Assembly: GCA_030649955.1 (NCBI GenBank)
Contig: JAUSFD010000010.1
Location: forward strand, 62,001 to 126,000
Reading direction: 5' to 3'
Origin: Candidatus Peregrinibacteria bacterium
Lineage (GTDB): Bacteria; Patescibacteriota; Gracilibacteria; Peribacterales; Peribacteraceae
Length of the DNA: 64,000 nucleotides
The first letter of the stretch is position 1. Each line of letters begins with the position of its first letter. Both the position numbers and the translations under genes were made by a program. Below are positions 51,912 through 61,894 of the stretch, piece after piece. The notes beneath the pieces are model-generated. The model searched no databases. It saw only the letters and a program-made list of their open reading frames with translations, and was not told the origin of the DNA.

Positions 51912-51931
51912 AATTTTCATTTCACAGAAGG
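51912..51931. repeat. 20-bp direct repeat left of the hsd operon
   Basis: AATTTTCATTTCACAGAAGG. The partner at 57217-57236 has one mismatch; together they bracket hsdM-S and hsdR. Confidence 0.75.
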
Positions 51932-52014
51932 CGCATACGCACACAAATTCAGGCTTCGGCTTCTTCAACGGATAAGGTAGAATCCATCGCAATACCTTGC
52001 CCTGCCCCTTCAGC

Positions 52015-54159
52015 ATGCCTCGCACAAAGAACAAAGATTCGGCAAAAAATAGCAATGGCGCAACACTCGGCTTCGAGGAGAAGATGTGGAAAGCCGCTGA
52101 CAAGATGCGCGGTAATATAGACGCATCTGAATACAAGCACGTCGTTCTGGGGTTGATCTTTCTCAAGTACATCTCCGATGCCTTTCAGGAACGCTACGAT
52201 GCGCTGAAGGCGGAGGAATTTGCAGACCCCGAAGACCGCGATGAGTATTCTGCCTTCAATGTCTTTTGGGTTCCCAAGGAGGCCCGCTGGGCTCACTTGC
52301 AGGCAAACGCAAAGCAACCGACCATCGGAAAAATCGTCGACGATGCTATGGTTGCCATTGAGCGGGAGAACCCGACACTGCGTGGTGTGCTCCCAAAGGA
52401 CTACGGGCGGCCTCAGCTCGATAAGCACCGCCTCGGGGAGCTCATCGATCTAATCGGGACTATCGGCCTAGGTGACGCAGAGAGCCGTTCAGGTGACGTT
52501 CTAGGACGCGTATACGAGTATTTTCTTGGACAGTTTGCTAGTGTTGAGGGGAAAGGGGGCGGCGAATTCTACACTCCGCGATCCGTGGTGCAGCTCCTCG
52601 TGGAAATGATCGAGCCGTACAAGGGGCGCGTCTATGACCCATGCTGTGGATCGGGTGGAATGTTTGTGCAGTCGGAGAAGTTCGTTGAGGCACATGGTGG
52701 ACGTATTGGTGATCTCTCCATCTACGGGCAAGAGAGCAACCATACGACATGGCGACTCTGCAAAATGAATCTCGCCATCCGTGGCATCGAGGGGAACATC
52801 GGGGAGAAAGATGCTGATACTTTCCATAAAGATCAGCATAAAGATCTTAAGGCTGATTTTATCCTCGCTAATCCGCCGTTTAATGTGAGTGACTGGGGCG
52901 GCGACCGAGTGCGTGATGACGTACGATGGAAGTTTGGTGCTCCTCCCGAAGGAAATGCAAACTTTGCATGGGTGCAACATATAATTCATCACCTTGCTCC
53001 AAATGGAATTGCAGGGTTTGTGCTGTCAGAAGTAGCATTATCGTCGGGATCTGGCACTGAGAATGCTATTCGTCAAAAGATCGTTGAAAGTGATCTGCTT
53101 GATTGTATTGTCACTCTTCCCGAGAAGCTATTTTATACAACACCTATTCCCGCAAGTCTTTGGTTTCTTACTCGCAACAAAGACCGACATGAGAAATGCC
53201 GAAACCGCCAACAGCAAACTCTTTTTATTGATGCTAGCAAACTGGGAAAAGAAATCACGCGCACCCATCGTGAATTGACGCAAGAAGATCTAAGTCTGAT
53301 TGTCGAGGTTTATCATTCATGGCGAACCGAAGGAGGAGACTATCGGGATGTCTCTGGTTTTTGTAAGTCTGTTTCAAATGAAGATATTGAGAAGCATGAA
53401 TTCAACTTTCAACCGGCCGCCTACATTGATCCAATATCTGCTATTCATAATCTTTCACAGAAAGAGGTTGAAACTGATATCGGACATAATTTTGCTTCCG
53501 CTAATCACTCGATTAATCTCATGGCAGAGCTGATTTCTAACCTCAATTTATTAGCAGAGTCAAACAATGTGCATAAAATGCCAAAATTGAAAATTTGGAA
53601 GTTATCAGATGTTCTTGAAAAATCGACCGAGAGACTTGGTTCTGGACAAGAGCCAGAGATCCTTACTTGTACTGAAACAGCAGGGCTTGTTTTTCAAAGA
53701 GAGAGATTTGCAAAAAGAGTCGCCACTTCTGATACTTCTAAATATAAAATCGTGAGACGCACTGATATTGTCTACAATCCATATCTCCTATGGCTCTCAG
53801 CTATTGATCAGTGTTGGATTACCGATGTTGGAATTACATCACCAGCCTATGAAGTTTTGAGAGTGAAAGAAGGATTTGATCCTGCATTGGTGGGTTTTAT
53901 TTTAAGGACGAAAGAAATGATTGCTCGGTACAAAGGTATTTCTATTGGAACAGTTCAACGAAGAAGAAGAGCGCCAGTTGAAAAATTTTTAGAGTTGGAT
54001 ATTGCTCTGCCTGAGATGGAATTCCAAAGAGTTTCAAAACTAATCTCGATGGGAGTGCAAGATTTAGCTGCGCAAAGTCGAGATGTTAATCGGTTGATGA
54101 TGAAACTCCAGAAGGATTTTGCTGGCTTGTGGCTATCTAATTTCAAATTATTAGAGTGA
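52015..54159 (+). CDS. hsdM: Type I restriction methylase fused to a specificity domain (HsdM-S)
   Basis: 714 residues from [20 protein letters not shown]. The N-terminal HsdM helical domain (20-150) precedes the N6-adenine methylase: motif [11 protein letters not shown] (about 208) and NPPF (about 286). From about residue 530 the sequence becomes an HsdS-type target recognition domain with one unit only ([20 protein letters not shown], then [20 protein letters not shown]). There is no separate hsdS. A single recognition domain suggests dimers reading a symmetric site. From about 52830 the DNA becomes AT-rich compared with both flanks. Coupled to hsdR by GTGA. Confidence 0.92.
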   Translation: MPRTKNKDSAKNSNGATLGFEEKMWKAADKMRGNIDASEYKHVVLGLIFLKYISDAFQERYDALKAEEFADPEDRDEYSAFNVFWVPKEARWAHLQANAKQPTIGKIVDDAMVAIERENPTLRGVLPKDYGRPQLDKHRLGELIDLIGTIGLGDAESRSGDVLGRVYEYFLGQFASVEGKGGGEFYTPRSVVQLLVEMIEPYKGRVYDPCCGSGGMFVQSEKFVEAHGGRIGDLSIYGQESNHTTWRLCKMNLAIRGIEGNIGEKDADTFHKDQHKDLKADFILANPPFNVSDWGGDRVRDDVRWKFGAPPEGNANFAWVQHIIHHLAPNGIAGFVLSEVALSSGSGTENAIRQKIVESDLLDCIVTLPEKLFYTTPIPASLWFLTRNKDRHEKCRNRQQQTLFIDASKLGKEITRTHRELTQEDLSLIVEVYHSWRTEGGDYRDVSGFCKSVSNEDIEKHEFNFQPAAYIDPISAIHNLSQKEVETDIGHNFASANHSINLMAELISNLNLLAESNNVHKMPKLKIWKLSDVLEKSTERLGSGQEPEILTCTETAGLVFQRERFAKRVATSDTSKYKIVRRTDIVYNPYLLWLSAIDQCWITDVGITSPAYEVLRVKEGFDPALVGFILRTKEMIARYKGISIGTVQRRRRAPVEKFLELDIALPEMEFQRVSKLISMGVQDLAAQSRDVNRLMMKLQKDFAGLWLSNFKLLE

Positions 54160-57100
54160 CTTCTTTCGCAGAATCAACGGCAGAACAGGCGGCACTCGAC
54201 TGGCTTGATGAGCTCGGCTACGCCATCTTCTACGGTAACGAGATTGCTCCTGGGGAAGAGCACGCGGAGCGGGAGAAGTATGACGAGACCCTCCTCGTCG
54301 GACGTCTGCGCGCGTCGCTCGCTCGAATCAATCCGTCACTTCCTCCCGATTTAATCGAAGAGGCCATAGGCAGGATCATCCGTGCCGATAGTCCGAGCAT
54401 CATCGAGTGCAATCGTCGCTTCCATACGATGCTGACAGACGGTATCACGGTGGAACGACGCGGAGAGGAGGGGCGCATCATTCCCGAAATCATCTGGCTA
54501 GTGGACTTCAAAAATCCCGAGAACAACGACTGGATGGCCACCAATCAATTCACTGTTATCGAGGGGCAGTATCATCGCCGCCCCGATATCGTCGTCTTTC
54601 TCAACGGCCTGCCACTCGCCGTGGTCGAAATGAAAAATCCTGCGGATGAAGACGCCACAATTCTCACGGCATATAACCAGCTGCAGACGTACAAGGTGGA
54701 AATCCCGTCGATCTTCCCGTACAACGAGCTCCTGATCGTTTCAGACGGTCTTGAGGCGCGCGCGGGCACTCTCACCGCTGACTGGTCGCGCTTTTTGCCG
54801 TGGCGCACGGTAAATGGCGCAGAACTCGCACCCAAGGGCATGCCTGAGCTTGAAGTGCTCGTAAAAGGTATCTTTGAAAAGAAGCGCTTCCTCGATCTCA
54901 TCCGTTCCTTCGTCGTCTTCGAGACCGATGGGGTGCATGTCTCGAAGAAGATTGCCGCATATCACCAGTACCACGCGGTGCAGAAAGCAGTCGCCTCCAC
55001 AATCAGCGCCTCAGCCACGGCGGGCGACCGCCGTGTTGGAGTTGTGTGGCATACGCAAGGCAGCGGCAAAAGCCTCACCATGGCCTTCTATGCTGGGAAG
55101 ATCATTCAAGAGGTCGCAATGGAGAATCCGACCATCGTCGTGCTCACGGATCGAAATGACCTTGATGACCAACTCTTTGACACCTTCTCCCTCTGTACAG
55201 ATCTTCTACGCCAGAAGCCCCAGCAAGCGAAAAGCCGCGATCATCTGAAGGAGCTCCTGAAGGTGGGCTCGGGTGGGGTCGTCTTTACTACGATCCAGAA
55301 ATTCGCCCCACAAGAGGGCGAGCGCGACCATCCGCTCCTCTCTGAACGCCGCAACATCGTCTTCATCGCGGACGAAGCTCATCGCAGCCAGTACGATTTT
55401 ATCGACGGTTTTGCGCGACACATGCGCGATGCTCTGCCGAATGCATCATTTATTGGCTTCACGGGCACACCCATCGAAGCCGCTGACAAGAGTACCAAGG
55501 CAGTCTTTGGCGATTACGTTGACGTCTACGACATCCACCGTGCCGTGGAGGATGGAGCCACAGTAAAGATCTACTACGAGGGGCGCTTGGCGAAGGTCGG
55601 ACTTAAGGAGGACATGAAGCCGAAGATCGATACCGATTTTGAGGAGGTGACGGAGGAAGAGGAAACGGGAGCGAAGGAAAAACTCAAGACAAGGTGGGCG
55701 CGGTTAGAGGCGCTCATGGGCGCACAGGAGCGTATCGATATCATTGCAAAGGATCTCGTGTACCACTTCGAGAACCGTCTCGAGGTAATGGAGGGAAAAG
55801 GCATGATAGTTTGCATGAGTCGCCGCATCTGCGTGGAGCTTTATAAGGCGATCATCAAACTCCGCCCCGCGTGGCATGATCCCAGTAACGACAAGGGATT
55901 CTTAAAGGTCGTGATGACGGGCTCCGCGTCCGATCCGCTCGAGTGGCAGCAGCACATTCGCAACAAGGCCAAACGCAAAGACCTCGCTGAGCGTTTCAAG
56001 GATCCCCTGCACCCGATCAAGCTCGTGATTGTGCGGGACATGTGGCTCACAGGCTTTGACGCGCCGTGCATGCACACAATGTATATCGATAAGCCTATGC
56101 GCGGCCACGGTCTCATGCAGGCCATCGCGCGCGTAAACCGCGTCTTCAAAGACAAACCCGGCGGGCTCGTCGTCGACTACTACGGCATAGCCGACCAGCT
56201 CAAGAAGGCGCTCACCGACTACACGACCGATGATCGAGAAGAGACGGCCATCCCACAGGAACAGGCAGTCGCTTTGCTGCTCGAGAAATACGAGATCGTA
56301 TTGGGCATGTTCCACGGCTTCGATTTCTCGGGTTTCTTCTCCAAGAAAGCAGCAGACCAAATCCGTGCCGTGAGTGGCGGAGCGGAACACATTCTCGGGC
56401 AAGAGGAAGGCAAAGACCGCCTCCTGAAAGCCGTGACGAAGCTCTCGCAAGCATTTGCGCTCGCCGTGCCACATGAGAAGGCAATGGCGATCCGCGACAA
56501 CGTTGGGTACTTCCAGGCAGTGCGCGCGGCCCTTGCCAAGTCCACGCCACAGCAAGGAAAGACCGAGGAGGAGCTCGATACCGCTGTTCGGCAAATCATC
56601 TCGAGCGCAGTCGCTTCAGATAAGGTCGTGGATATCTTTGCTGCCACTGGGCTCAAGCAGCCTGATATTTCCATTCTCTCCGATGAATTCCTTGCAGAAA
56701 TGCAGGACATGCCTCAGCGCAACCTCGCGGTGGAGATGCTAAGGCGACTCTTGAGTGATGAGATCAAGACCCGCTCAAAGCGAAACGTCGTACAGGCGCG
56801 TCTCTTCTCCGAGATGTTGGAGAAGGCAGTCAAACGCTATCAGAATCGCTCTGTAGAGGCTGCACAGGTGATCGTGGAACTCATCAGTCTTGCCAAGGAC
56901 ATGCAATCCGCGCAGAAACGTGGAGAGGATCTCGGACTCACCGACGATGAGGTGGCCTTCTACGATGCGCTGGCGGTCAACGACAGTGCCGTGAATGTAC
57001 TCGGAGACGAAACGCTTCGTGTCATCGCTCGCGAGCTCGTGGAGGCAGTGAAGAACAACGTCTCCATCGATTGGACGATGAAGGAGGGTGTCCGAGCGAA

Positions 57101-57218
57101 GCTCCGTACTATTGTGAAGCGGCTTCTGAGGAAATACGGCTACCCACCCGATCTGCAAGAGAAAGCAACGCAAACAGTACTCGAACAGGCGGAGGTAATT
57201 GCAAAAGACTGGGCATAA
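54156..57218 (+). CDS. hsdR: Type I restriction endonuclease subunit R
   Basis: 1020 residues, GTG start inside the hsdM-S stop. HsdR translocates and cuts unmethylated DNA. The nuclease site is [20 protein letters not shown] (about 140-159, Asp...Glu-x-Lys). The motor has Walker [13 protein letters not shown] (about 298-306), ADEAHRSQ (about 407), [10 protein letters not shown], and the later helicase motif [11 protein letters not shown]. The C-terminal region contains the helical domain that binds the methylase. The frame is full length, so the restriction system appears intact. Confidence 0.95.
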   Translation: MTSFAESTAEQAALDWLDELGYAIFYGNEIAPGEEHAEREKYDETLLVGRLRASLARINPSLPPDLIEEAIGRIIRADSPSIIECNRRFHTMLTDGITVERRGEEGRIIPEIIWLVDFKNPENNDWMATNQFTVIEGQYHRRPDIVVFLNGLPLAVVEMKNPADEDATILTAYNQLQTYKVEIPSIFPYNELLIVSDGLEARAGTLTADWSRFLPWRTVNGAELAPKGMPELEVLVKGIFEKKRFLDLIRSFVVFETDGVHVSKKIAAYHQYHAVQKAVASTISASATAGDRRVGVVWHTQGSGKSLTMAFYAGKIIQEVAMENPTIVVLTDRNDLDDQLFDTFSLCTDLLRQKPQQAKSRDHLKELLKVGSGGVVFTTIQKFAPQEGERDHPLLSERRNIVFIADEAHRSQYDFIDGFARHMRDALPNASFIGFTGTPIEAADKSTKAVFGDYVDVYDIHRAVEDGATVKIYYEGRLAKVGLKEDMKPKIDTDFEEVTEEEETGAKEKLKTRWARLEALMGAQERIDIIAKDLVYHFENRLEVMEGKGMIVCMSRRICVELYKAIIKLRPAWHDPSNDKGFLKVVMTGSASDPLEWQQHIRNKAKRKDLAERFKDPLHPIKLVIVRDMWLTGFDAPCMHTMYIDKPMRGHGLMQAIARVNRVFKDKPGGLVVDYYGIADQLKKALTDYTTDDREETAIPQEQAVALLLEKYEIVLGMFHGFDFSGFFSKKAADQIRAVSGGAEHILGQEEGKDRLLKAVTKLSQAFALAVPHEKAMAIRDNVGYFQAVRAALAKSTPQQGKTEEELDTAVRQIISSAVASDKVVDIFAATGLKQPDISILSDEFLAEMQDMPQRNLAVEMLRRLLSDEIKTRSKRNVVQARLFSEMLEKAVKRYQNRSVEAAQVIVELISLAKDMQSAQKRGEDLGLTDDEVAFYDALAVNDSAVNVLGDETLRVIARELVEAVKNNVSIDWTMKEGVRAKLRTIVKRLLRKYGYPPDLQEKATQTVLEQAEVIAKDWA

Positions 57219-57236
57219 TTTTCATTGCACAGAAGG
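57217..57236. repeat. 20-bp direct repeat right of the hsd operon
   Basis: AATTTTCATTGCACAGAAGG. It starts two bases before the end of hsdR and matches 51912-51931 except for one base. Confidence 0.75.
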
Positions 57237-57292
57237 TTAGTACTGCGCAATGGGTGGTCTACTGCAGAAGCGTTCTGTAAGCTGCTTGAAGA

Positions 57293-57934
57293 ATGAAGGA
57301 TTACTACAACAAAAGAGCATCTGAATACGAAGCGGTGTACCACCGCGATGATCCAGTTCGGCAGAGGGAGCTTGCGCACATGGCAGCAACGCTCGAGAAA
57401 GCGATGTACGGGAAGCGCGTATTGGAAATTGCCTGCGGCACCGGCTATTGGACAGAGAAGGCTGCAATGACTGCAGAACACATCATTGGAGTAGATGCCG
57501 CATCTGAGGCGTTGGAGATTGCACGCTCGAAGAACCTTTCATCAGGCAAGGTCGATTTCCATCTGGGTGACGCTTACAAACTCGACGCCATCGAGAATGG
57601 CTTCAATGCGGGACTCGCGATGTTCTGGTTCTCGCATGTGCCGAGGGCGAGGATCGGAGAATTTCTGCGCGGGTTCCACACGGCACTCGAGAAGGGGTCG
57701 ATTGTCTTCATGGCAGAGAATATGTTGCAGGAGGGAATCGGTGGTGAGCTCATCCGCAAGCCGGGTATCGAGGATACTTTCAAGAGACGAATGCTCGCGG
57801 ATGGTTCAGTGCATGAGGTGCTGAAAAACTACTACGACCAATCGGAATTGGAAGCGATCTTCTCCCCCTTAGTCACGGACCTGCGAATCGAAATGGAGAC
57901 ATGCTTCTATCGGGTGCAATACGTGATTGCCTGA
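57293..57934 (+). CDS. Class I SAM-dependent methyltransferase
   Basis: 213 residues. The Rossmann motifs are VLEIACGTGYW (motif I) and IGVDAASEALEIA (motif II). The later motif reads GFNAGLAMFWFSHVPRARI. The substrate is not predictable; the start MKDYYNKRASEYEAVYHRDD is typical of small-molecule methyltransferases. It follows the repeat that ends the hsd cassette and starts a rightward run of small genes. Confidence 0.85.
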   Translation: MKDYYNKRASEYEAVYHRDDPVRQRELAHMAATLEKAMYGKRVLEIACGTGYWTEKAAMTAEHIIGVDAASEALEIARSKNLSSGKVDFHLGDAYKLDAIENGFNAGLAMFWFSHVPRARIGEFLRGFHTALEKGSIVFMAENMLQEGIGGELIRKPGIEDTFKRRMLADGSVHEVLKNYYDQSELEAIFSPLVTDLRIEMETCFYRVQYVIA

Positions 57935-57964
57935 ATCCACTCTTTTACCGATCTTTCAGTCGTT

Positions 57965-58144
57965 ATGCTGTACCCCAAAGACATCACCGAGTTCCAAAAA
58001 CTCTGGAGTAAGCACTATGACGAGGAGCTGTCACAGGAACAGGCGAGGAAATATGCCGAGAGCCTGCTCCGGTACGTGCAGCTTGTGATTTCGCCTGAGG
58101 ATGAGTCTTCTGGTACGGCTTCCGCTAACATGGAACCGTCATGA
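57965..58144 (+). CDS. Small helical protein (59 aa) of a CPR-like family
   Basis: ATG at 57965 opens a frame beginning MLYPKDITEFQKLWSKHYDE and containing LSQEQARKYAESLLRYVQLV. The pattern (hydrophobic start, EFQxLW, Tyr, EEA or EQA, AxxLLRY) is that of small proteins often seen in Patescibacteria, and a second member is at 59278. The stop overlaps the next ATG (ATGA), which supports translation. Function unknown. Confidence 0.6.
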   Translation: MLYPKDITEFQKLWSKHYDEELSQEQARKYAESLLRYVQLVISPEDESSGTASANMEPS

Positions 58145-58782
58145 TCAATGCGATTTTCTTCGACCTCGATGGCGTACTGACAACCGATGCGAAGGGCTCT
58201 CTAACTATGAGCAGGAATCTGTGCGAAGAGGTGCCGCGACTCTCCCCTCAAGAGGTGCTCGCCTGCTACCGCGCAGATATCGAACTCCTCAATCTTGGCG
58301 AGCGCATGTTCCACGATGTTTGGCAAAGACTGTGTTCCACGTTTAACATTCCCGATGATCAGAAGCTACAGAACGACATGCTTCGGAAAGTGCCGTGGAA
58401 TGATGCCATGCTCGAACTGGCTCGATCTCTCCAAAGTCACTTCGTCCTCGGGATCATCACCGATAACTGCCGGGAGCGGATGGATGTTCTGACTGCCGAA
58501 ATGAACTTGGGGGATCTCTTCGATCCGATTGTCGTCTCAGCCATCGAACATGCCTCGAAGTGCGACGGAACGACGAGGATCTTCGATGCGGCACTCGACC
58601 GGGCAGGCTGCAAAGCGGAGGAAACGCTCTTCATTGATAACCAGGAGCGGAATCTCACGACTCCCAGGAACATGGGCATGCACACTTACTGGCATGACGA
58701 TGCAAAAAACGATGTGGCCGAGCTCAGGCGTGCGCTGGGAGATCTGGGGATTGAGACGCAAAGCAACTCACCCCAACACTGA
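58141..58782 (+). CDS. HAD-superfamily hydrolase
   Basis: 213 residues. Motif I is FFDLDGVLTTD, with both catalytic Asp; motif II is the Thr of GIITDN; a conserved Lys appears in EHASKCDGTTRIF, and motif IV is LFIDNQERN. The cap is helical and small, as in the phosphatase/phosphoglycolate-like branch. The substrate is unknown, presumably a phosphorylated small metabolite. It is coupled to the 59-residue gene. Confidence 0.88.
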   Translation: MINAIFFDLDGVLTTDAKGSLTMSRNLCEEVPRLSPQEVLACYRADIELLNLGERMFHDVWQRLCSTFNIPDDQKLQNDMLRKVPWNDAMLELARSLQSHFVLGIITDNCRERMDVLTAEMNLGDLFDPIVVSAIEHASKCDGTTRIFDAALDRAGCKAEETLFIDNQERNLTTPRNMGMHTYWHDDAKNDVAELRRALGDLGIETQSNSPQH

Positions 58783-58786
58783 GGCT

Positions 58787-59275
58787 ATGATCGCAATCCG
58801 CCCCTATATGGCTGACGATCATCCCGTTCTCGTGGAGTTCATGATTGAACTACAAGGTCACATCGCGTCGCTCGATCCGCTTGGCAGAGTGCGATCTTCC
58901 CAGGATTTCGATGCAGAGGTGTATCTTGAGCATCTGCTCTCGCTTCTCAAATCTGAATCTGGATTCCTCTTCATCGCCGAAGAATACGAAGCATTGCTTG
59001 GCTTCATCGCTGGAAGTATTCCCAAGGATGCCGAGGAGGATCTGCTTGACCACTACCCCGTTCGAGAAGGGAAAATTCACGAATTGGCAGTCTCCGAAAG
59101 TCACCGCGAAAAAGGTATTGGGCGGCTGCTCATGGAAAAAATAGAGGAGCAATTCCGTAGTCAGGGCTGTGAATATATCCGAGTCGGCTGCTTCGCTCCG
59201 AATACAGGGGCACATGCGTTCTACAAGAAGAACGGCTACGATGATCGATACACAGAAATGTTGAAGCGCCTTTGA
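58787..59275 (+). CDS. GNAT-family N-acetyltransferase
   Basis: 162 residues from MIAIRPYMADDHPVLVEFMI. The acetyl-CoA site is in KIHELAVSESHREKGIGRLL (R/QxxGxG/A type: REKGIG). The end GCFAPNTGAHAFYKKNGYDD matches the usual C-terminal helix and strand. Acceptor unknown; GNAT enzymes act on amines of metabolites, antibiotics or proteins. It starts 5 bases after the HAD gene, so the two are co-transcribed. Confidence 0.9.
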   Translation: MIAIRPYMADDHPVLVEFMIELQGHIASLDPLGRVRSSQDFDAEVYLEHLLSLLKSESGFLFIAEEYEALLGFIAGSIPKDAEEDLLDHYPVREGKIHELAVSESHREKGIGRLLMEKIEEQFRSQGCEYIRVGCFAPNTGAHAFYKKNGYDDRYTEMLKRL

Positions 59276-59277
59276 TC

Positions 59278-59487
59278 ATGACTCTCAGCAAAGCTCTCAT
59301 CGGCGAGCTGCAGATTATCCTCCGCGAGGAGTACGGTGCGGAGATATCGGAAACGGAGGCTGCAGAGATCGGCCTGAACTTCGTTCGTTACTTCGATCAG
59401 CTCATCAAGATAACCCACCGGGCAGAGAACAAAATTCCCTTATCATCGGGGCAGCATCCTCCATCAAAATCGGAGGAAGGGTCATGA
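59278..59487 (+). CDS. Small helical protein (69 aa), relative of 57965
   Basis: It starts MTLSKALIGELQIILREEYG, then AEISETEAAEIGLNFVRYFD and QLIKI, followed by a polar tail. It shares with the 57965 protein the spacing hydrophobic-xx-LQ, Tyr-G, EIS-x-x-EA and L-x-x-RY. Just 2 bases separate it from the GNAT gene. Two members flanking the HAD/GNAT pair suggest a common role there. Confidence 0.6.
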   Translation: MTLSKALIGELQIILREEYGAEISETEAAEIGLNFVRYFDQLIKITHRAENKIPLSSGQHPPSKSEEGS

Positions 59488-59559
59488 CATGATTTCAGGA
59501 ATCAACTTTCTTGCCCTTCAATTTCTCCAAGAAGTGCCGGATACTGTGAAATGAACAGC

Positions 59560-60486
59560 TCAATTTTTCATAACTGACCTGAGCAAAGGAACCAGCTGCT
59601 TTCTCAGCAAAACGCCGGTCTTTTTCGCAGTATTATTCTCGAAATCAATGTGAAGCACTTTGGAGAGCGCGGCTTGCATCTGAGAATCCGACGTGATGAA
59701 CAAATTGAAACCGTTCCCTAAATCAACCGCAGTCAGCAAAACCATATCAAGTCGATGCTCCTTTTTCATGTGCTCAAGCTCGGTAAGAATCTCATTGATC
59801 CGCACATCCACTAATTGCTGCAAATCAAGAATTTCAAGCTGCGCAATGCCCATCTTATATTTGCCGATTGTGACTTGCTTCGTATCGAGCAGAGCATCTT
59901 GCAAATGCTCTGACGCGAATCGGGTTTTTGCCGCGAACATATCATCAATCAGATGTGCAGGAATCGCAGTCTGCGATTGCAGCCAATCAGCTGCTATCCT
60001 GTCTCTTTCGGTTGCAATGGAAACCTGAAAATTAAGAGTGTTTGAGTAAATAGCACCGTAGAGCAAAATTGCTGAATGTGGATCAATCGGGTGCTGCGAA
60101 GATCGATACCGTTCAACGATCAATGTTGCTGCCGACCCGATCTGCTCGATCTGAATCTCGGCGTTCGGAAATAACTTATCGGCACTGTGTACTTCACGAT
60201 GATCGATCACTTCCATAACAGCCTCGGGACGGATGACAACGGGCATCCCCGCCATGTCGCTTGCATCGACCAATATGAAGGAATCAAAAGGAGCTGCAGG
60301 GTCATGGACAATATCATCAATACCGAAGCGGTCTACGAGATATGCCGCCTCGGCATGCATTTGTCCGAAAACACCTCCCGTGGCGTTTTTTCCCTGCATT
60401 CTCAGAAAATGGCTATAGGCATATGTGCATGCAACGCCATCAAGATCGGGATTGATCTTCGCCGTGACAAGAATTGATGTAGACAT
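59560..60486 (-). CDS. DHH-family phosphoesterase (family II pyrophosphatase-like)
   Basis: 308 residues, the length of manganese-dependent pyrophosphatases. Motifs: ILVTAKINPDLDGVACTYAY, FILVDASDMAGMP and MEVIDHREVHSADK, then a DHHA2-type C-terminal domain (KTGVLLRKQLVPLL). The first His (usually GHxNPDxDS) is replaced, with AKINPDLDG, and DHH is DHR, so the metal site is altered and pyrophosphatase activity is doubtful. A nucleotide or oligonucleotide substrate is possible. It is transcribed away from the small genes. Confidence 0.78.
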   Translation of the reverse strand: MSTSILVTAKINPDLDGVACTYAYSHFLRMQGKNATGGVFGQMHAEAAYLVDRFGIDDIVHDPAAPFDSFILVDASDMAGMPVVIRPEAVMEVIDHREVHSADKLFPNAEIQIEQIGSAATLIVERYRSSQHPIDPHSAILLYGAIYSNTLNFQVSIATERDRIAADWLQSQTAIPAHLIDDMFAAKTRFASEHLQDALLDTKQVTIGKYKMGIAQLEILDLQQLVDVRINEILTELEHMKKEHRLDMVLLTAVDLGNGFNLFITSDSQMQAALSKVLHIDFENNTAKKTGVLLRKQLVPLLRSVMKN

Positions 60487-60526
60487 GCGGAATTATCGTA
60501 CAGTAACAAACCACTGGGGGCATGCG

Positions 60527-61795
60527 CTATTTTCCCTCCTTTGCAAGCAGATGGCGCAGTAGAAAGGCGACAGTGCGATCTTCCTGAACGTGACCCTCCA
60601 CGCAAAGCGATTTCACCTGCTCATATGTGAACCATTCAGGATGCGTCTGCTCTCCCTCACCTGTCGTGATGCCGGGGAGGGTTCCCTCTTGTTTCGCCGT
60701 CTCTACCAAGTAGTAGTGCAAATCCCATACGACCGTTGCACCGGCCACGGAGCGTCCGATGTGCCTGAACGAATCTGCTGGCATTTGCAGAGATGTTTCT
60801 TCCGAAAGTTCTTTCCTAGCTGCTGCGAGAGCCCATGCCTGCAGGTGTTCATCGCCCTTATCTTTCTCTACAAGGTACTCTTCAAGAGTATCGAATACCT
60901 TCCCGCCGGGCAGCCGATGATCCCAATTCTGCGTTTCTGACCTCCATTCTTTCGTCAGAAGAATGCGTTTGCCATCAGTGACGAGAATGCGAACACCGGG
61001 CGCACGTTCCGCGAATTCAAACGACTTCTCGCTCGCATCGGGGAAGCCCATACGCTGCGTGGCGATGCGGATTAGCCTGCCACGATATTGCTCAACAGGC
61101 TTATCCAAAGCCGTGATGAGATTCCTCCGCACACACACGATGCGCTCAATGAGACGCATGACCTCAGCTCTCGATGCCTGCTCGTGCTGCCCGTGGTTGT
61201 CCACAAGAACGTGGATATGCGGGAGCATGTTCTCCGAACTGTCGCCGAGGCGATATGCCACTTCCTCGGGTCGATCTTTGAGTAGGTCAGGTGACCGGCT
61301 CACCAGTCGCTCCCGCCTTACATCGTCAGGTGCATACACGCCCAGCATAAGAGCATTCTTGAGTACGCCCTCCGGTCGGACGCTCTCAGAATTGTTATAG
61401 AGGGCGTTGTTGCCCGAATACACGGGCAGAGCATCTCCCGTCGTTCTGTGGAATCCGTATCTCTCCTCCCTGTCGCCTTCCATCTTCCGTATCCAATGAA
61501 GGCCGATCTCGTCGCCATCCACCTTCGTTTGAAATTCTTCGGGCGTCACGAATGCATTCTCGACAATGTTGTCCTTTGCTCGCTGCGGCCTTGTGATGTA
61601 CCGCTTCGGAACATCGATGATTCCTTGTAAGGCAAGATACGATTGCCGGATCGCATCAACGACAACGCTTTTCCCCGCACAGGTCGAGCCGACGATGACC
61701 ACTCCGTCTATCTTCTCCAGCGCATCAAATTTTTCCTGATTCTGGATGCGCACGGATTCGAGACCAGAGACGAGCGATAGGGAAGGTTTCGGCAT
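60527..61795 (-). CDS. P-loop kinase fused to a Nudix hydrolase
   Basis: 422 residues from MPKPSLSLVSGLESVRIQNQ. The first half is a guanylate-kinase/PhnN-like P-loop domain: VVIVGSTCAGKSVVVDAIRQ (Walker A), a YITRPQRAKD segment, and GVYAPDDVRRERLVSR. The second half (about 270-422) is a Nudix domain: HRLPGGKVFDTLEEYLVEKD, then ALAAARKELSEETSL with the REUxEE-like core (Lys replaces Arg). PhnN makes ribosyl bisphosphate products and Nudix enzymes cut nucleoside-diphosphate bonds, so the fusion may process an unusual nucleotide. The real substrate is unknown. A strong promoter lies upstream. Confidence 0.78.
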   Translation of the reverse strand: MPKPSLSLVSGLESVRIQNQEKFDALEKIDGVVIVGSTCAGKSVVVDAIRQSYLALQGIIDVPKRYITRPQRAKDNIVENAFVTPEEFQTKVDGDEIGLHWIRKMEGDREERYGFHRTTGDALPVYSGNNALYNNSESVRPEGVLKNALMLGVYAPDDVRRERLVSRSPDLLKDRPEEVAYRLGDSSENMLPHIHVLVDNHGQHEQASRAEVMRLIERIVCVRRNLITALDKPVEQYRGRLIRIATQRMGFPDASEKSFEFAERAPGVRILVTDGKRILLTKEWRSETQNWDHRLPGGKVFDTLEEYLVEKDKGDEHLQAWALAAARKELSEETSLQMPADSFRHIGRSVAGATVVWDLHYYLVETAKQEGTLPGITTGEGEQTHPEWFTYEQVKSLCVEGHVQEDRTVAFLLRHLLAKEGK

Positions 61796-61817
61796 ATGGT
61801 TGAGGAGAAAAGGGGTT

Positions 61818-61846
61818 ATCGTAGAAATAATAATCGTTCTTGTCAA
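61818..61846 (-). promoter_or_regulatory. Promoter of the kinase-Nudix gene
   Basis: Minus strand: TTGACA (61841-61846), 17-base spacer, TACGAT (61818-61823). The leader would be about 16 bases. Confidence 0.75.
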
Positions 61847-61894
61847 ATGATTGCCACGCTCTATTACGTAGACAAATACTGCGCAAGAGGCAGT

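Noticed and set aside
58388..58400. Ten bases (GTGCCGTGGA) matching the antisense of the tRNA-Leu 3' end, considered as attR
   Set aside because: Too short, inside the HAD gene, and no flanking similarity. The right end of the element remains unknown.
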